Notes under the pieces: generated by a model
Seen by the model: only the letters and a program-made list of their open reading frames with translations
Told to the model about the DNA's origin: nothing
Database searches by the model: none
From: Spirochaetota bacterium
Lineage (GTDB): Bacteria; Spirochaetota; UBA12135; COTS27; JAFLEE01
Assembly: GCA_017302015.1 (NCBI GenBank)
Contig: JAFLEE010000073.1
Span: 1 to 25,588, forward strand
Length of the DNA stretch: 25,588 bases
Direction: 5' to 3'
In this document: positions 8,339-14,943 of the stretch, piece by piece
How positions within the stretch are numbered: the stretch's first letter is position 1
Layout of the letters: each line of letters starts with the position of its first letter
Program-made: the position numbers and the translations under genes

Positions 8339-9168
8339 GGGGTGGCTCCGCGGTCTTGGCGCATCTTCTGGTAGCGCGCGCGCACCTGGGGGTATTCGCC
8401 GGCACGTGACGGCTCGTAGACGCACCAGCGCGCCTTCCCGCCGGCCTTGGCGTCGTAGAGGGCGTCATCGGCCTCCTGCTGCACGCGGCGGCGCAGGGCG
8501 GCGATCTGGCCGGGCTTCAAATGGGTGAGTTCATCGCGGGCGAGGTCGAGGGTGGTGACGCCGGCGGAGAGCGTGACCGGCTCGAAATGGGCCCCCGTAT
8601 CGATGCGCAGGCGGGAGAATTTCTCGAAGAGGCGCTCGAGGAAGACCAGGGCCCCGGAGGACGGGGTGCTCGGGAGGATGGCGTCGAGTTCTTCGCCCCC
8701 GTAGCGGATGGCGAGGTCGGTGGGGCGCACGGTGCTCCGTAGGCATTCGCCCACGAGGTGGAGGGTCGTATCGCCGATCTCGTGGCCCCAGAGGTTATTG
8801 AACCGGGAAAAATCGTCGATGTCGAGGCGGATATACGAGAGGGTATAGCCCTCCACCGGCGAGGGGGAGGCGCTTAAGATGCGCGAAACGCTCTTGAGGA
8901 GGTTCTCGAAGAGGCTGTCTTGGTAGCGCAGGAGCCCGGTGCGCAGGTCGATGTTCATATTGTCGCGCAAGAGCTCCATCTTTTCGACGACCTGGGTGTA
9001 CTGCAGGTTCATGCGGTGGAGGAGATCGACCACATCGGTGATGAGGTTGCTTTGGCTCTCATGGCGCAGGAGGCTGACCATGACGCGGATATTGTCGAGG
9101 TCGAAGACGTCGGCGAGGTCTCGGGCTCGCTTCTGCCGCTGGGGTTCGCCGGTTTTATCCGATTCCAT
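8335..9168 (-). CDS. GGDEF-domain protein 2, tandem paralogue
   Basis: A 277-residue soluble paralogue of the following gene, with the same architecture. The helical N-terminus (about 20-75) contains LQYTQVVEKMELLRD, matching LHYTQAVEKIENLQD in the partner. The GGDEF domain (about 75-250) has LDIDDFSRFNNLWGHEIGD (115-133), I-site RPTD (148-151), catalytic RYGGEEL (155-161) and ADDALYDAKAGGKAR (233-247). The shared helical domain suggests the two proteins dimerise with each other or sense the same partner. Start: ATG at 9168 has a TACAAT box 6 bases upstream and no good Shine-Dalgarno. An ATG at 9186 would add six residues. Downstream genes follow with 4-base overlaps, making this the head of the block ending with tsaE. 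Confidence 0.86.
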   Translation of the reverse strand: MESDKTGEPQRQKRARDLADVFDLDNIRVMVSLLRHESQSNLITDVVDLLHRMNLQYTQVVEKMELLRDNMNIDLRTGLLRYQDSLFENLLKSVSRILSASPSPVEGYTLSYIRLDIDDFSRFNNLWGHEIGDTTLHLVGECLRSTVRPTDLAIRYGGEELDAILPSTPSSGALVFLERLFEKFSRLRIDTGAHFEPVTLSAGVTTLDLARDELTHLKPGQIAALRRRVQQEADDALYDAKAGGKARWCVYEPSRAGEYPQVRARYQKMRQDRGATP

Positions 9169-9174
9169 GGGCAG

Positions 9175-9180
9175 ATTGTA
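9175..9180 (-). promoter_or_regulatory. -10-like box of a possible leaderless promoter
   Basis: On the minus strand TACAAT lies 6 bases before the ATG at 9168. A transcript starting 6-8 bases after it would begin at or next to the start codon. No convincing -35 hexamer is visible at 16-18 bases. The call rests on the -10 sequence, its spacing and the lack of a Shine-Dalgarno. Confidence 0.4.
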
Positions 9181-9252
9181 CCCCATATGGGGGAAAAAGG
9201 CAGTTCGGTCGGTCGGAAGGCGGGACGGGGGCAAGGGCCCCTATGGCGGAAG

Positions 9253-10002
9253 TCAAGGGAGTCGCGCCGGCGGGGCTTCGAGGAGGTCTCCGGAGGGGAG
9301 GTCTTCATCGGGGCCCGTGGCGGGGCGGATCCGAAGGCGGCCGTCTGGCAGGAGGCCCAGCACAGCCACCGGCTCCGGCGCGGCCGCGGGATTCCGTCGA
9401 AGGAGCCAGGTGGTCCCCTCCATTTTTGCGTAGTCCGCCCACTCCGAAAAGAGCGCGGCGAACCCCTTGGAAACGAGGGTTTCCCAAATGGGCGACCATT
9501 CGGCCAAAAAGGCCTGGAGGGTATCCTCCGGACCGAGGAACAGGCCGGTGGCCCCAGCGATCGAAGCGGCCTCTTGATCGATGGATTGGAAAAAGGGGGC
9601 CTCTTGGCGGAGATTGATTCCGATGCCGATGACGAGGTGGTTCCCCCTCGTTTCCGCCAGGATCCCGGCGATTTTCCGCCCGCCCAGGAGCACATCGTTG
9701 GGCCATTTCAAACTGGACCGAATGCCTTCTCGTCGGAGGAGTCTGGCGATCGCCAGGGCGGCCCCCTGGGCGGCGTTGGGCTGGGGCGAGCCGGGGAGGG
9801 CATGGAGGATGGAGAACGTCAGGCTCTTGTCACCGTCGGAGAGCCACGTGCGACCCAGGCGGCCGCGGCCGCGGGTTTGAACCACGGCGCGCACCACGGT
9901 CCGGTCGGCGAGTTCATCGACCTTGCCCAAGAGGTAGTCGCTCGTGGATTCCAGTTCAGGGAACTGGAGGACATTCCATCCAGAGGCGGAGTCCTTAGGC
10001 AT
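9253..10002 (-). CDS. birA: Biotin--[acetyl-CoA-carboxylase] ligase (BirA catalytic type)
   Basis: A 249-residue biotin protein ligase, which makes biotinyl-AMP and transfers biotin to the carrier domain of carboxylases. Seen: STSDYL near the N-terminus (19-24), the biotin-binding loop TRGRGRLGRTW (43-53), KWPNDVLLGGRKIAGILAE (99-117) with the conserved Lys before IAGIL, and VIGIGINL (124-131). There is no N-terminal helix-turn-helix, so this is the monofunctional enzyme and not a biotin repressor. The C-terminal SH3-like part is short and diverged. Start: ATG at 10002 has GGAG 8 bases upstream. In-frame extension to 10089 has no support. It lies 152 bases after the unknown gene ending at 10155 and 84 bases before the GGDEF pair. 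Confidence 0.92.
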   Translation of the reverse strand: MPKDSASGWNVLQFPELESTSDYLLGKVDELADRTVVRAVVQTRGRGRLGRTWLSDGDKSLTFSILHALPGSPQPNAAQGAALAIARLLRREGIRSSLKWPNDVLLGGRKIAGILAETRGNHLVIGIGINLRQEAPFFQSIDQEAASIAGATGLFLGPEDTLQAFLAEWSPIWETLVSKGFAALFSEWADYAKMEGTTWLLRRNPAAAPEPVAVLGLLPDGRLRIRPATGPDEDLPSGDLLEAPPARLP

Positions 10003-10100
10003 GGGCGGATCTCCATCGGCCCGCCGACGCCCCGGCGAGACCATGGCGCCCCAGGACGGTGAACCCCACATGGCCGGGATTGGGCCCAACGGTCGGTCGG

Positions 10101-10151
10101 TTGAAACGGGAGGGAGGGTTCAATTGCATCGGGAGGGAAGGCTCGTTTCAA
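10101..10151. repeat. Inverted repeat in the lspA-operon/birA gap
   Basis: In the 152-base gap 10003-10154, TTGAAACG (10101-10108) and CGTTTCAA (10144-10151) are perfect 8-base inverted arms around a 35-base loop containing two GGGAGGGA repeats. It sits just after the stop of the minus-strand gene ending at 10155. There is no T-run, so a Rho-independent terminator is doubtful. It could still be an RNA-end or regulatory structure. I see nothing else in the gap. Confidence 0.35.
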
Positions 10152-10154
10152 AAC

Positions 10155-10658
10155 CTAATCGACCTGAATTTCCCATTCGTCATCGCCCAGATGGAGGCGA
10201 TACGTTCCGGGTTCGAGGTCGAGGCTGCGCCATTCCAGCCCCTCAATCATCGCGTACGGCGACCCGTTGCGGAAGATGGCCAGGGGAATCGGCGAAGGGG
10301 GAATTCCGAGGGAGAGGAAGCCGTTCCCCAGGGCGCGCAATTCGAACGGGCCAAAATAGGCGTGGTCGCTCACCGGTTTCCCGCCCTCATGGTCGCGAAC
10401 GGCGACCGATTCGGCGAAGACGAGCTCGGTCAGGCCCGAGAGGAAGTCGAGGGCCCCCTGGAGGGCGCGCACCCTTACGGAAGCCCGTAATCCGGGGTGG
10501 AATCGGGCGAGGCGCTCATCGAGTTCCCGGGAGAGGGAGCGGGTGCGGAGTTCCCGGAACAGGAGCCGAGCGACGCCCGCGTCGGCCTGGTAGGCGAGGT
10601 CGAGAACCCCGCTCTCTTTGCGATCATGGGCTTGGAGAAGCGCGAGACCCTGATTCAT
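10155..10658 (-). CDS. Hypothetical protein coupled to the sigma-like gene
   Basis: I do not recognise this 167-residue soluble protein. The first 75 residues are predicted helices rich in Leu, Arg and Ala. The second half (about 95-167) looks like a small beta domain ending LEPGTYRLHLGDDEWEIQVD, a strand-turn-strand pattern seen in many beta-sandwich domains. There is no signal peptide or membrane segment. The ATG at 10658 forms an ATGA overlap with the stop of the sigma-like gene and has a strong GGAGG 6 bases upstream. Because sigma factors are often co-transcribed with their antagonists, a role as a soluble partner or antagonist is an attractive guess, but no anti-sigma motif is visible. 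Confidence 0.7.
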   Translation of the reverse strand: MNQGLALLQAHDRKESGVLDLAYQADAGVARLLFRELRTRSLSRELDERLARFHPGLRASVRVRALQGALDFLSGLTELVFAESVAVRDHEGGKPVSDHAYFGPFELRALGNGFLSLGIPPSPIPLAIFRNGSPYAMIEGLEWRSLDLEPGTYRLHLGDDEWEIQVD

Positions 10659-11686
10659 GGTTTGCCTCCATAGGCCGGGCCGCCTTCGGCGCCCGCTGAG
10701 ATTTGGGATGGGTGGGCGTGGCTGGCGCCCCGGGGGCCGCGTGACGACTCGGCGAGGCGCAGGCCGTGGGCGTCCGCGGAGCGTTCCGGGCCCCAATAGG
10801 ACCGGGCGGCCTGGAGCCAATAGCGGACGCGACTCTCGGGGATCCCCAAGAAATCGGCGATCCGGGAGGCGGACGGGTGGACCTTCACCCTGCGGTATTC
10901 CGCGAGGTAGGCGCCTTGGCGGCGGCGCCATTCCCCTTCGGCTTCGCGCAGTCGACCTTCGGCTTCGCTCCCCGCCTGGCCATTGGCCCGCAGGTTTTCC
11001 ATGGCCTGTTGGCCCCGCAGGATGCGCTGGAATAATTGCCCGAGGCGGTTCTCGAAATGGGCCTGCCGGGCCCGGCGCAGGCGCACCGTCTCGAGGAGTT
11101 CTTCGATGAAGGCGGCGCATTGGCTCAGGGGCTTGCCCGTGGCGCGCACGAGGAGGGCGAAATCATCCTCGTCGAAGAGATCGAGGTGGTAGAGCCGCAC
11201 GGCCAGCCGTTGGAACCCGCTGCGGAAGGACAGGTCATCATTTTCCGGGGCGGGGAGGGCGGCCCCGCCGGCGCCATCGGCCAATTCTTCGCCGAGTTCC
11301 TCCCGGGCGTCGAGGGAATCGCATTTCGGGTCGCGGCCCCGGGTGGCGTAATTGAGCCAGGTATTGCGCAGGCAGGCCCCGAGCCACGTGGTGAAGGGGA
11401 AGCGGCGCTCGTCATAGCCTTCGATGATCCGATCGAATTTCTCGAGGATGATCACGTAGAAATCGCCCCGCCGGTCCTCGTCATCCACTCGGAAGGCGAA
11501 ACCGGGGTAATGCCAGATGAAATCGCTGACCTCGCGCAGGATGGCATCTCGGGCGGCGGAACCCCGGGAGAGGCGCCAGAGGGCGAGGTGCTGCTCGATG
11601 AATTCCTGGCGGATGCCCCGGCGGGCCTTGCCGGCGTTTGCGGCTTTCTGGGATGCGGGATGGGCAAGGCTCTGTTCGGGGCTCAT
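10655..11686 (-). CDS. Sigma-70 family-like regulator with coiled-coil insert
   Basis: A 343-residue protein. Residues about 45-118 resemble sigma region 2: IILEKFDRIIEGYDERRFPF followed by TTWLGACLRNTWLNYATRG, close to the FxTWLxxIxRNxxxDxxR signature. Residues about 268-297 (VHPSASRIADFLGIPESRVR then YWLQAAR) look like a region-4 helix-turn-helix. Between them lies a long charged helical segment (about 195-265) that reads as a coiled coil and is not normal for ECF sigma factors, which have a short linker. The last 45 residues are low-complexity. I infer an RNA polymerase sigma factor or sigma-derived regulator. ATG at 11686 lies 22 bases after lspA. Further in-frame upstream starts fall inside lspA. 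Confidence 0.68.
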   Translation of the reverse strand: MSPEQSLAHPASQKAANAGKARRGIRQEFIEQHLALWRLSRGSAARDAILREVSDFIWHYPGFAFRVDDEDRRGDFYVIILEKFDRIIEGYDERRFPFTTWLGACLRNTWLNYATRGRDPKCDSLDAREELGEELADGAGGAALPAPENDDLSFRSGFQRLAVRLYHLDLFDEDDFALLVRATGKPLSQCAAFIEELLETVRLRRARQAHFENRLGQLFQRILRGQQAMENLRANGQAGSEAEGRLREAEGEWRRRQGAYLAEYRRVKVHPSASRIADFLGIPESRVRYWLQAARSYWGPERSADAHGLRLAESSRGPRGASHAHPSQISAGAEGGPAYGGKP

Positions 11687-11708
11687 CGCGCGCCCCCGAA
11701 CGGAAGGC

Positions 11709-12344
11709 CTAATCGGGCTTGGGGGCCTTTTGCTTGGGCTCGAGGAAGAACAAGAGGATGAACGAGACGAGGGCCGCGGTGATGCAGGCATCGGCCAGGT
11801 TCCACACGGGGAACGGGTCGAGGAGCGGGATGCCGGAGCCGGGAATCGACCATTTCACGAAATCGACCACGTAGCCCCGGGTGAACCGATCGACCACATT
11901 GCCGAGGCCGCCGGCCACCACGAGGGTGAAGGGCACCCACCAGCGCAAGCCGGTGTAGAAGAAATAGACGGCCACCAGCAGCGTCGCGCTGAGTTGAAGG
12001 CTCTTCATGAGGATGGCGAGGGCCGCGGGGCTCATCCAACGCTCCAGGAAAGCCAGCATGGAGAAGCCCAGGTTGTAATTGCGCACGTAGGTCAGGGTGA
12101 AATACTCGCCGACGACCTTGATCTCGCGGTCGACATAGAGCGTCTTCTCCCCCGGGAATTGGCGGAGCATGAGGGAGCCCGTGCCGTGGGTCTCGGGGCG
12201 GTAGCGTTCGACCAGGCGCCGTTCGGCCCAGTACTTGATGCCCAGATCGAGGGCGAGGAGCGCCGCGACCACCCCGAAGAAAACGAGGATACGCCGTCGG
12301 CGATGGGCGAGAAAATCGCCGTTCAAAACGGAATAGAACGTCAT
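11709..12344 (-). CDS. lspA: Lipoprotein signal peptidase (signal peptidase II)
   Basis: LspA is the inner-membrane aspartyl protease that cleaves prolipoproteins before the lipidated cysteine. The 211-residue product has four membrane segments (about 19-40, 102-118, 122-143, 184-202) and the conserved blocks LDLGIKYW (32-39), YVRNYNLGFSM (86-96), AGGLGNVVDR (144-153) with catalytic Asp152, and WNLADACI (181-188) with catalytic Asp185. It is longer than the usual 160-170 residues because of an N-terminal extension and an insert around 44-80 in the first periplasmic loop. It heads an operon with the sigma-like gene. The ATG follows a TTGACG/TAGGAT promoter with only 5 bases between the -10 box and the start codon. 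Confidence 0.95.
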   Translation of the reverse strand: MTFYSVLNGDFLAHRRRRILVFFGVVAALLALDLGIKYWAERRLVERYRPETHGTGSLMLRQFPGEKTLYVDREIKVVGEYFTLTYVRNYNLGFSMLAFLERWMSPAALAILMKSLQLSATLLVAVYFFYTGLRWWVPFTLVVAGGLGNVVDRFTRGYVVDFVKWSIPGSGIPLLDPFPVWNLADACITAALVSFILLFFLEPKQKAPKPD

Positions 12345-12349
12345 GGATC

Positions 12350-12379
12350 ATCCTAGCATCCTGCCCTCGGGACCGTCAA
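12350..12379 (-). promoter_or_regulatory. Sigma-70-type promoter of lspA, possibly leaderless
   Basis: On the minus strand: -35 TTGACG (12374-12379), 18-base spacer, -10 TAGGAT (12350-12355), then 5 bases to the lspA ATG. Transcription would start at or inside the first codon. The same bases can also be read as a weak Shine-Dalgarno AGGA 6 bases before the ATG, so a leadered mRNA from further upstream is not excluded. Confidence 0.55.
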
Positions 12380-12404
12380 ACCTTTCTACCCGGTGGCGGG
12401 TTTT

Positions 12405-14213
12405 TCAGGAGTTTTTTTTGCGGCTCGCGACTCGGGTCAGGAGGGTGTTTACTACGAAGAGCAGGGCCCAGAGAACCGTGACAAGGCAGGTGCCCACCAG
12501 CGGGAGGGAGCCCCAGCGTTTGGGCGGGGCGGGCGCGAGAAAACTCGTGGGTTCGGGGCCCTGGGGCAGGAGTTCGAGGGATAGATTAGCGGCCTGCCAA
12601 TGGGAATCGGCGCGCAGGAGGAAGGCGCCCGCGTAGAGGCCGGGTTCAAGGCCCGCGAGATCGACGTGGAAGGCGAGGCTCCTGCGTTCATGGGGGGCGA
12701 CCGGAGTCAGGGGCTCTTCCGGGCCGAAACGGGAGGCCTCGATGACACGGCCTTCCCCGCCGAGAAGGGGCAGGAACTCGCCTTCCAGGCGCGCTTCGCG
12801 GCCCGAGAGGTTCTCGACGGAAAACGACAGGACGGCCTGGCGGCGCAGGAGCGGGATGCGCGGCGCGAAATCGCCGCTTAGGCGCAGCGGCGCCCGTTGG
12901 GCTTGGACGACGAGGGACCAATCCCGGCGCGCGAGGTCGCGGGCCCCGTCGCGCCAGGCGGCCGAAACCAAATGCCTTCCGGGCGGGAAGGGGGCGAGGA
13001 TCGCCTCCCGGCGGCTCCCATTGGATCTTACCAGTAGGATTTCCCAAGGGCGGTCCTCCGAGGCCAAGGAGACCTGCATGCCCCGGAATTTCTGGATCTC
13101 GGTCCAAGGCAAGACCGGGGCTTCATCGGACCAGGCGCTCTCCGGGGGCGGGGCGATGGCGAGGTTTTCCCGGACCGCCATGAGGTGGCCGAGGGCGCGC
13201 AGGTAGAGGCCCGCGAGATCGGGGGCCCGACCATCCGAGAAAAAACCGCCGGTCTCCTTGGCGAGGCGCGCCAGGAGCGCGGGGTCGTACTCCTTCGAGG
13301 CTCCCGCGTGGAGCCCGACCGTGTAGATCGGAACGCCGAGCCCATGGAAGCGCTTGCCCTCGTCCGATAGCGGCGTGGTGCTCGCCCCGTCGGTCAGGAG
13401 GATCACCGCCGTTTTGACCGCTTCGCGCCGTTGGGCGATGAGATCGGCGGCCAGGCGGAGGGCCGCGGGCATTTCGGTGCTTCCCCCCGCCTTGAGGGCT
13501 TGGAGGCGCTCGCGGATCTGGGCGGAATCCCGGATCTCCCCGGGGGTTGCGAAGGGGATGGCGACCGCGGGTTTGTCGCTGAAGACGATGAGGGCCGCCC
13601 GGCGCACCGCCCAATTGGCCTCGGCCGCGGAGAGGCAAGAAATCACGGATTGGAACCGAACGCCGCGCCCGTCGTTGTCGCCCATGCTGCCCGAATTATC
13701 GATGAGGAAGACGAGGTCGAGGGCCATGGCCCCATAGCGGAGGGCCCGGGGCAAGGCCGCCTGGTCGAGGGTCCGCTCCCCGTCTTTGAGGCTTAAGCGG
13801 AGGTCGGCCGGGCCCGGGCCCCCGACGATGGGAAGGTCGAGGAAGGCCATGAGTCGCCCCTCCCGCCCGAGGGTGCGCACGGGTACCGGGTAACTTCTCC
13901 CCCCGAATAGGACGGTGAGTTCCAGGGCGCTCTCGGGGAGCGAGGTGGTGAAATGCCCGCGGGAATCCAGGAGTTGGAAACTCAGGGTGACCCGGTTCGG
14001 GGCGTGGTAGAGCCCCGCATCCGAGGTGGAGAGGGAGACATTGGTCAACCGAAGGGCCGAGGCCGCAAGGGGAAGACGGAAGGGGTTTGGAGGATTCGCC
14101 GCGGTAAGCCCGCGAGGGAAAATGAGCGTGAAAGCTGACAGAATCAGCGGAAATACGGCGAAAAAGGGTGGAATTCGAGCCAGTTTGGGCGTGGAGTGGG
14201 ACATGCGCCGCAT
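12405..14213 (-). CDS. Membrane-anchored von Willebrand factor A domain protein
   Basis: A 602-residue exported protein. It has an N-terminal signal segment (about 13-38, ending GLTAA), a beta-rich region (about 48-160), a vWA domain (about 163-345) and a beta-rich region (about 365-550). A C-terminal transmembrane helix (about 571-593) is followed by a short basic tail, giving type I topology. The metal-ion-dependent adhesion site is complete: DNSGSMG (172-178), Thr246 in GGSTEM and LTDG (274-277). So the domain should bind Mg/Mn and a protein ligand outside the inner membrane. No protease or kinase domain is seen. Start choice is uncertain. ATG 14213 has AAGG 11 bases upstream, 14204 and 14303 are also in frame, and the last would put 30 extra residues before the signal. 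Confidence 0.88.
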   Translation of the reverse strand: MRRMSHSTPKLARIPPFFAVFPLILSAFTLIFPRGLTAANPPNPFRLPLAASALRLTNVSLSTSDAGLYHAPNRVTLSFQLLDSRGHFTTSLPESALELTVLFGGRSYPVPVRTLGREGRLMAFLDLPIVGGPGPADLRLSLKDGERTLDQAALPRALRYGAMALDLVFLIDNSGSMGDNDGRGVRFQSVISCLSAAEANWAVRRAALIVFSDKPAVAIPFATPGEIRDSAQIRERLQALKAGGSTEMPAALRLAADLIAQRREAVKTAVILLTDGASTTPLSDEGKRFHGLGVPIYTVGLHAGASKEYDPALLARLAKETGGFFSDGRAPDLAGLYLRALGHLMAVRENLAIAPPPESAWSDEAPVLPWTEIQKFRGMQVSLASEDRPWEILLVRSNGSRREAILAPFPPGRHLVSAAWRDGARDLARRDWSLVVQAQRAPLRLSGDFAPRIPLLRRQAVLSFSVENLSGREARLEGEFLPLLGGEGRVIEASRFGPEEPLTPVAPHERRSLAFHVDLAGLEPGLYAGAFLLRADSHWQAANLSLELLPQGPEPTSFLAPAPPKRWGSLPLVGTCLVTVLWALLFVVNTLLTRVASRKKNS

Positions 14214-14308
14214 CGTTTCGTTGGCCTTTTGGGCCCGAAAAGAGGGATGGGATGCTTTTGGCCGGCGGAGGGTCCTAAAGAATTCCAGGCCTGAGGCCGA
14301 CATAGATG

Positions 14309-14351
14309 GTGTAACCTATTGTATCCCTCCCAATCTTACAATAGTTTACAC
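14309..14351. repeat. AT-rich 15-base inverted repeat upstream of the vWA gene
   Basis: GTGTAACCTATTGTA (14309-14323) and TACAATAGTTTACAC (14337-14351) are inverted copies with one mismatch in 15 around a 13-base GC-rich spacer. Both strands therefore show a TACAAT box. It lies just upstream of the vWA gene and stands out as AT-rich in a GC-rich region. An operator for a dimeric regulator or a promoter element for the vWA gene are the two readings I consider. No good -35 is visible for either TACAAT. Confidence 0.7.
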
Positions 14352-14353
14352 GA

Positions 14354-14397
14354 GGGGAAGCGACGGTAGCCCCTGCCGGCGCTTCCCCGTTTTTTTT
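14354..14397 (+). terminator. Rho-independent terminator-like hairpin, plus-strand polarity
   Basis: GGGGAAGCG (14354-14362) pairs perfectly with CGCTTCCCC (14380-14388). A shorter CGG/CCG inner pairing extends the stem, and GTTTTTTTT follows on the plus strand to 14397. The T-run is on the side that would end a plus-strand transcript, yet no plus-strand gene precedes it. For the minus-strand gene ending at 14407 the hairpin is well placed but lacks a T-run. Confidence 0.65.
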
Positions 14398-14406
14398 CCC
14401 CCGCCC

Positions 14407-14943
14407 TTAAATCCCCCCCTTTTCCCGTTCTAGCCGCCGCGTAAGTCTTTCGGCGATCATTTGGCGCCGCACCGAATCGGTTTCGGTCAGAAAGCGCAGG
14501 GCCACGGCCTTTTCATCTTCGCTTAAGTCGGAGTGGGCGATGTAGGATGCCTCCCGCTTGAGTTCCGCTTCACCCACGACCGGGCCCGAACGGGTGAGCA
14601 GGTGGGTGATGATCACCCGGTCGGCCGCCCGGCTGCGCCGCGCCTCTTCCGCCAAATCGAAGCGGCGATTGGGGAGCGCGAGGGCGAGGATTAGGAAGAC
14701 CACGAGATTGAAGACTTGGAAGAGCACCAGGGCGGTGAGGGGCTGGGAAAGGGAAGCGAGGGTGAACTTGGTCGTCCAGGCGATGGCGGCCATGAGCGCG
14801 ATGGCGGGCGAGTAGTAGAAAACGGTGGAAAGAACGCTTCGTTTCTTGCGCCGCATCATCCACGCGGTAAGGACCAAGTAGAAGACGCCCGTGACGAGGA
14901 GCCCATGGAGGACCCGGCTCTCCAGCCAATCCATTGCGTTCAT
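14407..14943 (-). CDS. Three-helix membrane protein, unknown function
   Basis: A 178-residue protein that I do not recognise. Three hydrophobic helices (about 12-30, 41-58, 69-90) are followed by a charged helical cytoplasmic or periplasmic domain (about 93-178) containing SDLSEDEKAVALRFLTETDS and a basic C-terminus. The start ATG at 14943 overlaps the stop of the upstream secreted-protein gene by four bases (ATGA), with GGAGG 10 bases upstream. Longer in-frame readings run antisense-like through the upstream gene in another frame and are rejected. Its position between a secreted protein and a vWA protein suggests one envelope-associated complex, by context only. Confidence 0.8.
   Translation of the reverse strand: MNAMDWLESRVLHGLLVTGVFYLVLTAWMMRRKKRSVLSTVFYYSPAIALMAAIAWTTKFTLASLSQPLTALVLFQVFNLVVFLILALALPNRRFDLAEEARRSRAADRVIITHLLTRSGPVVGEAELKREASYIAHSDLSEDEKAVALRFLTETDSVRRQMIAERLTRRLEREKGGI

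Noticed and set aside
10101-10151. Intrinsic terminator after the unknown gene ending at 10155
   Set aside because: The arms are perfect but short, the loop is 35 bases and there is no T-run. I kept it only as an inverted repeat.
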